This document shows, one piece after another, positions 8,128 through 16,162 of a DNA stretch of 44,360 nt. Made by a program: the position numbers and the translations under genes. Source of the stretch: an uncultured Gemella sp. (GTDB taxonomy: Bacteria > Bacillota > Bacilli > Staphylococcales > Gemellaceae). A model generated the notes under the pieces. It did no database searches. It had not been told where the DNA came from and saw only the letters and a list, made by a program, of their open reading frames with translations. Location: positions 1 to 44,360 of the forward strand of contig NZ_CAAFUZ010000074.1 of the NCBI RefSeq assembly GCF_900766305.1. The letters run 5' to 3'. Every line of letters begins with the position of its first letter. Within the stretch, counting starts at the first letter, position 1.

Positions 8128-8505
8128 CTATAACTGATGATCTATTATCCAGGAAGATAAATCTTCAATAGTTGCTTGACTTGAAGCGATGTTTAAAATA
8201 ATAGTATATAATTCTTCCTGTGAGTATTCTAATTCTATTCTATTTAGAGCTAAAAAGACGAGCATAGCGTGGACTCCAATCCGTTTATTCCCATCAATAA
8301 ATGGATGATTTTTTACCAATCCATAGCATAGTCTTGCTGCTTTTTGTTGAATTGTTGGATACATATCCTGATAATTAAATGTCTGAAACGGGGCATTAAT
8401 TGCAGATTCTAACATCCCTAAATCTTTTACACCATCTAATCCTCCGAACTCAGAAATCAAATCTTTATGAAGTAAAAGTATTTGATTAGTTGATAATTTT
8501 ATCAT
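8128..8505 (-). CDS. doc: Doc-type death-on-curing toxin
   Basis: This 125-residue protein has the Doc variant of the Fic motif, HPFIDGNKR (67-75), with Lys instead of the Gly of AMP-transferring Fic proteins. Phage P1 Doc uses this site to phosphorylate elongation factor Tu and stop translation. The length matches Doc. The start overlaps the antitoxin stop by 4 bp (ATGA). A Phd-type antitoxin directly precedes it. Confidence 0.88.
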   Translation of the reverse strand: MIKLSTNQILLLHKDLISEFGGLDGVKDLGMLESAINAPFQTFNYQDMYPTIQQKAARLCYGLVKNHPFIDGNKRIGVHAMLVFLALNRIELEYSQEELYTIILNIASSQATIEDLSSWIIDHQL

Positions 8506-8744
8506 TTCGCCAACACCTCATAAGCCTTTTTATTTTTTTTCATTAAACTTTTAGAAAGTGCCAATACGTCTTCATCCGAGGCTTGTTGAGTTTTTTCAAA
8601 TTCATTAAATTCTACTAAAACATATCTTGGTGCATTATTTTTCAATATAACAACTGATCCATTTTCATCTACCATTCTTGCTATCTTAGAAAAGTTCTGG
8701 TTCGCTTCTGTTATTGAAACTAAATTATTTGTGTCTATATTCAT
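8502..8744 (-). CDS. phd: Phd/YefM-type antitoxin
   Basis: This 80-residue protein has the Phd/YefM DNA-binding fold signature near its start (SITEANQNFSKIARMVDENG, then VVILKNNAPRYVLV). The C-terminal third is lysine-rich and probably disordered until it binds Doc. The ATG at 8744 lies 8 nt behind AGGAGG; a GTG three codons earlier overlaps that site and is rejected. Phd proteins neutralise Doc and repress their own operon. Confidence 0.85.
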   Translation of the reverse strand: MNIDTNNLVSITEANQNFSKIARMVDENGSVVILKNNAPRYVLVEFNEFEKTQQASDEDVLALSKSLMKKNKKAYEVLAK

Positions 8745-8813
8745 ACATAACACCTCCTTTTAATATTATTATAATAAATAAATAGGATTAATTCAACCTA
8801 TTTTGTATGATTA

Positions 8814-8850
8814 AAAAGTTCTAATTGACACATGATCAATTAGAACTTTT
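8814..8850. terminator. Perfect 15-bp hairpin between pspC-like gene and phd
   Basis: The arms AAAAGTTCTAATTGA and TCAATTAGAACTTTT enclose a 7-nt loop. It lies just behind the PspC-like gene on the minus strand and separates it from the phd promoter. Confidence 0.8.
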
Positions 8851-8857
8851 CTTTTTA

Positions 8858-9148
8858 TTATTTTTCCCAAGCACGTCCATCGATGTAACTTGATTTTCTG
8901 TAATTTTCTTTCATCGGTTTTGCCGGCATTATTATCGATAACAGTATATATATTAATATCGGACTACCGAATGAGAAAATACTCGCTATTAAGAATAGTA
9001 CTCGTAAGAAACTAGCACTTATTCCAAATCTTTTACTTAAACCACTACATACCCCAGAGATTAAAGCTCCTTCGTATGATTTATAAATTTTTTTATCTTC
9101 TAAAAAATTAAGAAATTTATTCCATAATTTATTTAATCCATCTATCAT
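8858..9148 (-). CDS. PspC-domain membrane protein
   Basis: This 96-residue protein carries a PspC domain at about 20-75 (YEGALISGVCSGLSKRFGIS, then a hydrophobic stretch ending in LIYILLSIIMP). PspC proteins are small membrane proteins linked to envelope stress responses. There are one or two membrane segments and a short charged tail. AGGAGG precedes the ATG. It is monocistronic, and no other psp or lia genes are nearby. Confidence 0.82.
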   Translation of the reverse strand: MIDGLNKLWNKFLNFLEDKKIYKSYEGALISGVCSGLSKRFGISASFLRVLFLIASIFSFGSPILIYILLSIIMPAKPMKENYRKSSYIDGRAWEK

Positions 9149-9359
9149 AATAAATTCCTCCTGACTTTATTGTTGATATTTTATTATTCTGACTTTATAA
9201 ATATTATATCACACTTATGTGATATATATTAACTATTGTACTCAAATGACTTTAAACTAAGTTTATATTATTAAGAAAATATCTCAAAAGTCACAATAAC
9301 AGCGGAATACTTATCCAATTATTTTTCATCCTCTTTTTAAAGTTTTTAAAATTTTCTTC

Positions 9360-9388
9360 TTGACAAGTGAGTGTCTACTCACTATAAT
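9360..9388 (+). promoter_or_regulatory. Promoter of the TetR-controlled ABC operon
   Basis: TTGACA (9360-9365) is separated by 17 bp from TATAAT (9383-9388), a near-consensus promoter. The spacer is almost completely filled by the operator palindrome 9367-9382. Transcription would produce a leader of about 200 nt before the ATPase start. Confidence 0.85.
9367..9382. promoter_or_regulatory. TetR-type operator 1 (promoter spacer)
   Basis: GTGAGTGTCTACTCAC is palindromic (GTGAGT-nnnn-ACTCAC) and lies between -35 and -10. The same half-sites occur at 9401-9416 and 9553-9568. The TetR regulator encoded at the operon end is the natural ligand. Confidence 0.8.
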
Positions 9389-9400
9389 ATTAATTGTAAA

Positions 9401-9416
9401 GTGAGCGTTTACTCAC
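9401..9416. promoter_or_regulatory. TetR-type operator 2
   Basis: GTGAGCGTTTACTCAC lies 34 bp (about three helical turns) behind operator 1, just after the expected transcription start. Confidence 0.75.
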
Positions 9417-9552
9417 CGTAGATTAAAATTATTATTTCCAACGGATATTTCTTAACCCTACCGTGAACTATGCTTTAATAATCACAGTTCTAAAATAGTT
9501 AAGTGCACTAATATCCCTCACATAATCTCAGCTATATTTTTTTAATCATAAA

Positions 9553-9568
9553 GTGAGTCTTTACTCAC
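9553..9568. promoter_or_regulatory. TetR-type operator 3, close to the first start codon
   Basis: GTGAGTCTTTACTCAC lies 23 bp before the ATPase ATG. It is a third full copy about 150 bp inside the transcript, suggesting a roadblock or DNA looping role. Confidence 0.7.
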
Positions 9569-9591
9569 CCTCAGAAAGAAAGGTGACTCTT

Positions 9592-10308
9592 ATGAAAAAA
9601 TTAATACAAATTACTTCATTATCAAAAAGCTTCGGCGATCAAACAGTCCTTGACAATATTGATTTCAATCTAGAAAAAGGTGAAATTGTCGGTCTTATCG
9701 GTCCATCAGGATCGGGAAAATCAACATTAATAAAAACAATGCTTGGTATGGAAAAAGCAGATAAAGGTGAAGCACTTGTTCTAGATAACAAAATGCCAAA
9801 AAGAGAAATTCTTTCTAATATTGGATATATGGCACAAAGCGATGCCCTTTATGAGATGCTTACCGGCTATGAAAACTTAGAATTTTTCGGGAAAATGAAA
9901 GGTATTCCTTCAAAACAACTAAAAGAAGAAATAGCTTATGTGGCAAAAATAGTCGACCTAACCGACCACTTGAAAAAATTAGTATCGAATTATTCTGGTG
10001 GGATGAAACGCAGACTTTCACTCGCTATTGCGCTAATCGGTAGCCCTGAGTTACTTATACTCGATGAACCTACAGTTGGTATAGACCCTAGCCTTCGTCG
10101 TAACATTTGGAAAGAATTGTTCAAGCAGAGGGATAACGGTGTTGGCATACTAGTAACAACTCACGTAATGGACGAAGCAGAACTTACAGATAAAGTTGGT
10201 CTTCTTCTTCGTGGAGATATTATAGATTTTGACACACCAAAAAATCTAAAAGAAAAAAATAATGTTACTACTATCGAAGAAGTATTCTTAAAAGTGGAGG
10301 AAAAATAA
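9592..10308 (+). CDS. ABC-2 exporter, ATP-binding subunit
   Basis: This 238-residue ABC ATPase has Walker A GPSGSGKS (about 38-45), the signature motif YSGGMKRRLSLA and Walker B LLILDEPTVGID. It belongs to the multidrug/antibiotic (DrrA/CcmA-like) class. The ATG at 9592 with AGAAAGG upstream is chosen; an upstream in-frame GTG lies inside operator 3. It forms an operon with the permease (1-bp gap) and a TetR regulator. The substrate is unknown; drugs or lipids are typical for this family. Confidence 0.88.
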   Translation: MKKLIQITSLSKSFGDQTVLDNIDFNLEKGEIVGLIGPSGSGKSTLIKTMLGMEKADKGEALVLDNKMPKREILSNIGYMAQSDALYEMLTGYENLEFFGKMKGIPSKQLKEEIAYVAKIVDLTDHLKKLVSNYSGGMKRRLSLAIALIGSPELLILDEPTVGIDPSLRRNIWKELFKQRDNGVGILVTTHVMDEAELTDKVGLLLRGDIIDFDTPKNLKEKNNVTTIEEVFLKVEEK

Positions 10309-10309
10309 A

Positions 10310-11392
10310 ATGAGAATTTTAACTATTTCAAAAAGAATATTTAAAGAATTTTTTAGAGATAAAAGAACTTTAGCAATGATGTTCGTTGCTCCAATTTTTA
10401 TAATGTGGTTGATAAGCATAGTCTTTTCAGCAAATACAAATTCTGAAATTACTGTCGCTTCTATAAACACTCCTCAAAGTGTCGTATCCGTAATGAAAGA
10501 TATCGACAACGTTCATCTAGAAGAATACCAATCAAAAGAAACTGCTGAAGAAAAATTAAAAAATAACGAGATTGATACCGTAATTTCTTATGACAACAAT
10601 ACTTATACAGTAACTCACGCTAACATAGACACTACTAAAACTATGCAAGCTCAACAAGTTTTAAAAAGTTCTATAAAAGCATCAGAAGCAAAAAACTTGG
10701 TAGAAATTGTTAAAAAAGTAAATCCTAAATTAGGTGAAAACAAACAAGAGCCTGAAGTTAAAGAATATTATAACTACAGTAATGCAGATTCAACATTTTT
10801 TAATAAAGTTGCACCTACTTTAATCGGCTATATCCTATTCTTCTTCGTGTTTCTAATCTCTGGTATGGCTCTATTAAAAGAACGTACTAGCGGAACTCTA
10901 GATAGACTTTTAGCAACTCCGGTAAAAAGAAGCGAAGTTGTCCTAGGATATGTACTATCTTATAGCTCATTAGCTGTAATTCAAACTATTATCGTCACTC
11001 TATCATCTATATATTTATTAAATATTGAAGTTGCTGGAAATCCGTTTTATGTTATAATAGTTAATGTATTACTAGCAATGGTTGCCTTAACATTAGGTTT
11101 ACTAATCTCTACAATCGCAAAATCAGAATTTCAAATTATGCAGTTCGTTCCCATAATAGTCATTCCTCAAATGTTCTTTTCAGGAATAGTATCTGTTGAG
11201 AGCATGGGGAAAATCGCCGTCTATATTAGTAAAATCCTACCTGTTACGTATGCTAGTGATGGTTTAAGCAAAATAATTTTAGAAGGTAAAAATCTTCTTG
11301 CGATTAAAACTGATATCGTCGTTCTACTTGCACTTTGCATCCTTCTAATAATACTTAATATTCTAGGCTTAAAACGATATAGAAAAGTTTAA
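10310..11392 (+). CDS. ABC-2 type exporter permease
   Basis: This 360-residue ABC-2 permease has one N-terminal membrane helix (about 20-40), a large extracytoplasmic segment (about 42-165), and five further helices to the end. The motif RTSGTLDRLLATPVKR (about 198-213) is characteristic of ABC-2/YhgE-type permeases. AGTGGAGG precedes the ATG. It partners the ATPase in front. Control by the downstream TetR protein suggests that its substrate or a related toxic compound induces the operon. Confidence 0.87.
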   Translation: MRILTISKRIFKEFFRDKRTLAMMFVAPIFIMWLISIVFSANTNSEITVASINTPQSVVSVMKDIDNVHLEEYQSKETAEEKLKNNEIDTVISYDNNTYTVTHANIDTTKTMQAQQVLKSSIKASEAKNLVEIVKKVNPKLGENKQEPEVKEYYNYSNADSTFFNKVAPTLIGYILFFFVFLISGMALLKERTSGTLDRLLATPVKRSEVVLGYVLSYSSLAVIQTIIVTLSSIYLLNIEVAGNPFYVIIVNVLLAMVALTLGLLISTIAKSEFQIMQFVPIIVIPQMFFSGIVSVESMGKIAVYISKILPVTYASDGLSKIILEGKNLLAIKTDIVVLLALCILLIILNILGLKRYRKV

Positions 11393-11411
11393 AAAACAAT
11401 AGGAGACCCTT

Positions 11412-12050
11412 ATGACTGAAAATATCTTACAATCTTACTTTAGCATTTCTCATGACGAAACCTTTCCACCTGGTAAGAAAAAAACAATAGAAGCTGCGAT
11501 TAAATTATTCGCAAAACAAGGATACCACGGGACATCTACACTTCAAATCGCTAAAGAAGCAGGCGTTAGTCAGGCAACAGTATTTAAATACTTTAAAACT
11601 AAAGAAGATTTATTATATTCAATAATAGTCCCTGTTATTCCTAAACTATTTTTAAATTTTCTAAAAAGAACTCAAAATACTAATTCCCTTGAAGAATTAA
11701 TCAGTTACGTTGTCGAAGATCGCATGGTTTTCCTAAAAGAGAATAAGGATACTGTAAAAATAGTATTCTCTGAAATATTAACAAACGAGAATTTAAAAGC
11801 ACAACTTATCGATTCGTTAAAAGTGGTCTTTGCAGAAATAAACTTTGAAGATATATTACAAGAACACAAAGGAACTAATCCTGAAATTAACGAGAACTTA
11901 TCTCCAGCCGAAGTCATCCGTTCATTCGCAGGGCCTATCATGACCTACTCAGCTCAAAGATTTATTCTTTTTGAAGACGTTCCTTGTCCTACTGAGGAGC
12001 ATGATTTACAATTTATTAAACAACAAATCTATAAAAACTTAACAAGGTAA
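11412..12050 (+). CDS. TetR-family repressor of the ABC-2 exporter
   Basis: This 212-residue TetR regulator has its helix-turn-helix at about residues 30-68 (AIKLFAKQGYHGTSTLQIAK, then VSQATVFKYFKTKEDLL). The C-terminal ligand domain is divergent. It is the last gene of the ABC operon, 19 bp behind the permease, and the promoter has three copies of one palindrome. Autorepression and co-control of the exporter are therefore very likely. Confidence 0.88.
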   Translation: MTENILQSYFSISHDETFPPGKKKTIEAAIKLFAKQGYHGTSTLQIAKEAGVSQATVFKYFKTKEDLLYSIIVPVIPKLFLNFLKRTQNTNSLEELISYVVEDRMVFLKENKDTVKIVFSEILTNENLKAQLIDSLKVVFAEINFEDILQEHKGTNPEINENLSPAEVIRSFAGPIMTYSAQRFILFEDVPCPTEEHDLQFIKQQIYKNLTR

Positions 12051-12058
12051 TAAATAAA

Positions 12059-12086
12059 GAGGAGCTTGGTACTTTCCAAGTTCCTC
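12059..12086. terminator. Bidirectional terminator between TetR and ABC exporter genes
   Basis: GAGGAGCTTGG pairs with CCAAGTTCCTC (one mismatch), followed by a T-rich stretch. The two converging units end here. Confidence 0.75.
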
Positions 12087-12093
12087 TCACTTT

Positions 12094-13704
12094 TTATTCA
12101 CCTAATCTAATTACCTTATCACAGATTGATAATGTTGATTTATTATGTGAAATTATTATTGTTATCTTATCTTTTTTACTTTCTTCTAAAGCTTTTAGCA
12201 CTTCAATCTCACTGAAGATATCGATGTTTGCCGTTGCTTCATCAAGAATTAGAAGTTTACTATCATTATAGAATGAACGCGCTACTGATAAACGTTGTTT
12301 TTGACCTGAACTTATGTTCGAACTTCTTTCACCAACAATCTCATTTTCACGACGTTTCAAGCTATCCACAAAACCTCTTAAGTTAGTTTTTCTTAAAGAT
12401 GCATCCAACTCTTCTTTATCTAAATCTTTTTCGAAGAATGTGATATTATCTTTAATTTTTGCATTGAATAAGTAACTATCTTGTAAAATTATCGAGCTAT
12501 TTTCTCTAAAGTAACGGTTATCTATATTTCTAAGATCAACACCGTCGATAGTAATATTACCTTCCATATTTTCATCTGAGATGAATTTCATAATAAGCTT
12601 CGCTATTGTAGATTTACCACAACCACTAGGTCCACTTAATCCGATAATTTCACCTTTTTTCACGTCGAAGCTTAGATTATCCACTACAGTATTATCAGCG
12701 TATCGATATGTTAAATTATCAACTTTAAGTTCATTAAAATCAACAACTACTCCACTATTTTCCGCTTCTTCCGGCGTATTCATAAGCTCTAAGAATCTCT
12801 TCCCACTAGCCATCGTTTGACTTAATGTTGAAGCAAGATTACCCATATATAAAATAGGAATAAACGATACGATAAACATCGCAACTAATGAAACAGTTAC
12901 GAACCGACTATCAAGTGAAGATGCCACGTAGATAAATGCCAACACCCCGATATTATAAGTTACAACATTTAGAACATTCAGATCTACTAAGAATTTATTT
13001 TTAAGATATGAACTTCTTGTCAGTTCTTCAGTTTCCATATCGATATTACGTTTTGCTTCATCGATTTTTCCATATTGTAATGTTTCAAAAATTCCATAAG
13101 CTTCTTCTGATGAATTGTTGTTTACTTGAGTCAGTTTACGACGATAATCTTCACCAACATCTTGCCCAACATTCCTAAAACTTAACGGATATACAAGTCC
13201 GATTACGATATAGATTATTAAAGCTACTAACGCCAGTTTCACACTAAAGAATAGTAAGAAGAAACTAACTACTAAACTTTGTACGATATAAATCATAAAT
13301 GGTGTTATCGTATGCGCGTAGAAAACTTCTAATAATTCAATATCAGTCGTAATCATCGTCATATAATCACCTGAAGTGTTTTTCGTAAAACTGTCGACAG
13401 ATATACGTTTGAATTTTTCTAAAACTTTAACACGTAAGGCATGTAATACTTTGAATGCTACATAGTGATTTAAAAGTTGCTCAGTATAACTAAATAGTCC
13501 TTTTAATACGGCTAAAGCAAAGATTACTACGAATAAAATTACAGCTATTGTCGTTATTTTCGTTAAAAAGAATAACGAGATGAAGTAGGTAAATACGACA
13601 AGTGTTAAGTGACCTAGACTTCCAAATAAAGTCGCTCTAAGCAATGGACGTTTAAAGTCCTGAGCAATAGCTAAAAGTTGTTTTAATTCTCTTAATGATG
13701 TCAT
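12094..13704 (-). CDS. ABC exporter half-transporter (CydC-like), subunit B
   Basis: This 536-residue fused membrane/ATPase ABC exporter subunit has about six membrane helices in residues 15-300. The ATPase follows, with Walker A GPSGCGKST (about 358-366), signature SSGQKQRL and Walker B LLILDEATANID. The signature starts with SSGQ instead of LSGGQ, a common asymmetry in heterodimers. The start codon shares one base with the stop of the preceding exporter gene, so the two form a heterodimer. The general layout resembles CydDC; the substrate is not identifiable. Confidence 0.82.
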   Translation of the reverse strand: MTSLRELKQLLAIAQDFKRPLLRATLFGSLGHLTLVVFTYFISLFFLTKITTIAVILFVVIFALAVLKGLFSYTEQLLNHYVAFKVLHALRVKVLEKFKRISVDSFTKNTSGDYMTMITTDIELLEVFYAHTITPFMIYIVQSLVVSFFLLFFSVKLALVALIIYIVIGLVYPLSFRNVGQDVGEDYRRKLTQVNNNSSEEAYGIFETLQYGKIDEAKRNIDMETEELTRSSYLKNKFLVDLNVLNVVTYNIGVLAFIYVASSLDSRFVTVSLVAMFIVSFIPILYMGNLASTLSQTMASGKRFLELMNTPEEAENSGVVVDFNELKVDNLTYRYADNTVVDNLSFDVKKGEIIGLSGPSGCGKSTIAKLIMKFISDENMEGNITIDGVDLRNIDNRYFRENSSIILQDSYLFNAKIKDNITFFEKDLDKEELDASLRKTNLRGFVDSLKRRENEIVGERSSNISSGQKQRLSVARSFYNDSKLLILDEATANIDIFSEIEVLKALEESKKDKITIIISHNKSTLSICDKVIRLGE

Positions 13705-15425
13705 TACTCTACCTCCTTAGCTAAAAATTTTGATTTCAGTTGTTGTTGATCTGTGAATAATTTTCTATATAGAGAATTTTCTTCAATCAGTTCAGCATGT
13801 GTTCCTTCTTCAATAATTTTCTTATCTTTTAGAACATAGATATTATCTGAATTTGCTATTGTCTCTAAATCATGCGAAATTACAATAATAATTTTTCCTT
13901 CTTTAATTGAATCAAAAGCGTTAAGTACGATTTCCTTACTGTAATCGTCAATATTTGATACAGCTTCATCAAGTATATACAAGTAAGAATCTTTTAAAAT
14001 TGCTTTTGCTGCAAGTAATCTTTGTCTTTGACCACCAGAAAGGTTCGCAGCTCCTATCGTAAGTTCATAGTCTAGACCACCATGTTCTTCCACGAAATCT
14101 TTAAGATTAACTTTTTCTAAAGCATTGTACATTTCTTCTTCAGTTATATTTTTACGAACACTTAAATGCTCTCTAATAGTACCTTTAACTAAGTAACTAT
14201 CATTAGTAATAAGTGTAGTAATTTTAGACATTTCTCTAGTAGGAATAGTATCAATATTGAAATTATCGTATTTTATACTTCCGCTATAGTTAGAATTTAG
14301 ACCTAAAATTAATTTGATAATAGTAGACTTACCACTTCCACTTTCTCCTACTAATGCTGTTTTCGTACCAGGTTTAAATAGCATATTAATATTTTCTAAA
14401 GTCGTCTCCTCACCATAAGAGAAGCTTACATTATTAAGAACAATATTTTTCCCGGCTTCTACCTCGATAGTTTCATCTTTTTCTTGCTCCGGATGATCAA
14501 GAAGTTTGTAGATATTATCTAACTCAACATTTCCTTTCATCGAAATATGGAACAAGCCACCTAAAGCACGCAATGGTTTGAAACATTCTAAAGAAGCTAC
14601 GATTACGAAAACAATAAGTTTCTGATCTTTCACCGCAAAGATAGCGATAATTGATAAAACAAAAATAGAAATATAAGTAATAGCATCCATCACATTAATA
14701 GAATTAAGTTGGTGACGAAGTAATGCCATCGTCGATTTTCTATATTTTGCACTACGAGTATCAACATCACTCGCTACATTATCTTCTTTCCCATAAATTT
14801 TTGCCGTTGTGAAACCTGATAATCTATCATAGAATACCTCTGATAAACTTAAGAAATCGCTGAAGTTCTTTTTATTAGCCTTTTTCGACTTCTTAATAAT
14901 AATCATAATAGACACAGGAATAAGCGGATATAATAACAACATCGCTATAAACAGCAAGATATGAATCTTCCCATAAATCACAAACGAGCTAAGTACGATA
15001 AACAATGTCGCAAACATCTGCGGTACAAACTTATTGAAATAAAACTCGATATTCACAATCGATGAAGAATTCATCACAAGAAGACTACCAGTATTTACTG
15101 CTTCTGTGTAATTTAGTGAAAGTTTCTCTACTTTATTGTAAATTTCTTTCCTTAATGTATTTCTAACCTGTTTAGAAATTTTGTGACTGAAGTAATTATC
15201 CCCTGTTGTAGCTCCGTAATAAACTACTAAACCTACCACTGTCTTTAGGATAAACCCTAACATAGCGCCGCTTCTACTCTCTTCACCTAATGAATAAAAT
15301 AGAAAGTCTACGAAGTTGTAGATAAAAAATAGCGAGCACCAAAAGGCAACAAGTTTAAGAATCGCTACGAGATATACTTCTTTTTTGATATTGAAAAGAG
15401 CCATCGCTCTACCATCTATCTTCAT
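13704..15425 (-). CDS. ABC exporter half-transporter (CydD-like), subunit A
   Basis: This 573-residue ABC exporter subunit has an N-terminal six-helix membrane domain and an ATPase with Walker A GESGSGKST, canonical signature LSGGQRQRL and Walker B LYILDEAVSNID. In the last motif Val replaces the usual Thr. AAGGAGAT precedes the ATG. It pairs with the next gene (1-bp overlap). Thiol export as by CydDC, peptide export or drug export are all possible; no cytochrome bd genes are nearby. Confidence 0.82.
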   Translation of the reverse strand: MKIDGRAMALFNIKKEVYLVAILKLVAFWCSLFFIYNFVDFLFYSLGEESRSGAMLGFILKTVVGLVVYYGATTGDNYFSHKISKQVRNTLRKEIYNKVEKLSLNYTEAVNTGSLLVMNSSSIVNIEFYFNKFVPQMFATLFIVLSSFVIYGKIHILLFIAMLLLYPLIPVSIMIIIKKSKKANKKNFSDFLSLSEVFYDRLSGFTTAKIYGKEDNVASDVDTRSAKYRKSTMALLRHQLNSINVMDAITYISIFVLSIIAIFAVKDQKLIVFVIVASLECFKPLRALGGLFHISMKGNVELDNIYKLLDHPEQEKDETIEVEAGKNIVLNNVSFSYGEETTLENINMLFKPGTKTALVGESGSGKSTIIKLILGLNSNYSGSIKYDNFNIDTIPTREMSKITTLITNDSYLVKGTIREHLSVRKNITEEEMYNALEKVNLKDFVEEHGGLDYELTIGAANLSGGQRQRLLAAKAILKDSYLYILDEAVSNIDDYSKEIVLNAFDSIKEGKIIIVISHDLETIANSDNIYVLKDKKIIEEGTHAELIEENSLYRKLFTDQQQLKSKFLAKEVE

Positions 15426-16119
15426 AATATCTCCTTATTTAATTTCAAATTTAGATTTATCTTACACAAAAAGAGTAAAAATAGCTGTGGGATTTTAGTT
15501 GTTTTTTATAAAAATCCAACATTCACTCTTTTTATGAAAAAGGTTCTAGTCACCTACATTGATATTAATTATCAATTATACCTTTTTTATTATACTATAT
15601 AGATAAATTAAAAGATAGCTTTAATTTTTATTGTTACGAAAATGTTCAAAAAATATTGAGAATGTTCGGGAAATGGTGTTTTAGGATCATTCCTTGTTAT
15701 TTATATTTTTACATCGTTGTTCTCTCAAAGAGGACAAACGCTGCAAAGTTCCTTTTTAAGTTGTTTGTCTCGAACGGACATTTCTTTGCAGCTTTCTGCG
15801 TTGCGTGTTCATCAGAAAAAGACAACAACTCAGTTTTTCATTTTACTAAATTGCTGTCTTTATATTTACATACTAAATTCTTCCTTTAATACTTCTTGCA
15901 ATAATTTTCTCACATTTATTTCTTTCTTTTTCTATAAACGATATAATATCTTCAAAGGAAGGGCGAACGGTTGGGACATCATCCACCCTTTTAGGAAATA
16001 TCAAATATTACTTACGCTTTGGGTTGCAGCCCTTAGCGTTTTTTCTCCTGAAGATATTTTAAAATATCGATCTTGTATCAACTTTTTTCAATTGCTTTTG
16101 TTCATACCTACACAATAAA
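15426..16119. other. Long intergenic region with a pseudoknot-like element
   Basis: Nearly 700 bp without a convincing gene. At 15733-15792 two stems cross: GACAAAC (15733-15739) with GTTTGTC (15763-15769), and GCTGCAAAG (15740-15748) with CTTTGCAGC (15784-15792), which is the order of a pseudoknot. Outer segments GTTGTT and AACAAC could enclose it. Around 15960-16045 the sequence is richer in G+C, and a minus-strand reading frame ends at about 15886 without a start or ribosome-binding site. This could be a decayed gene or a multicopy element. Confidence 0.4.
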
Positions 16120-16160
16120 AAAGAAGGTTCAAGATTGTTTTAAATCTTACCTTCTTTTTC
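16120..16160 (-). terminator. Terminator behind the third ABC exporter gene
   Basis: GAAGGT-AAGATT segments pair with their complements (arms around 16122-16136 and 16143-16157), with T-rich flanks on the minus strand, directly behind the stop at 16163. Confidence 0.75.
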
Positions 16161-16162
16161 AT

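Noticed and set aside
8084..8857. Flanking duplication around phd/doc, as seen for the other two TA pairs
   Set aside because: The sequences on the two sides were compared and are unrelated.
9366..9570. CRISPR-like repeats (three similar 16-mers)
   Set aside because: Spacing is irregular (34 and 152 bp) and each unit is a palindrome at a promoter; they are operators.
15717..16118. Plus-strand frame of 133 codons in the gene-free region
   Set aside because: There is no ribosome-binding site, the composition is rich in Ser, Leu and Cys as in non-coding AT-rich DNA, and it overlaps structured sequence. It was not called as a gene.
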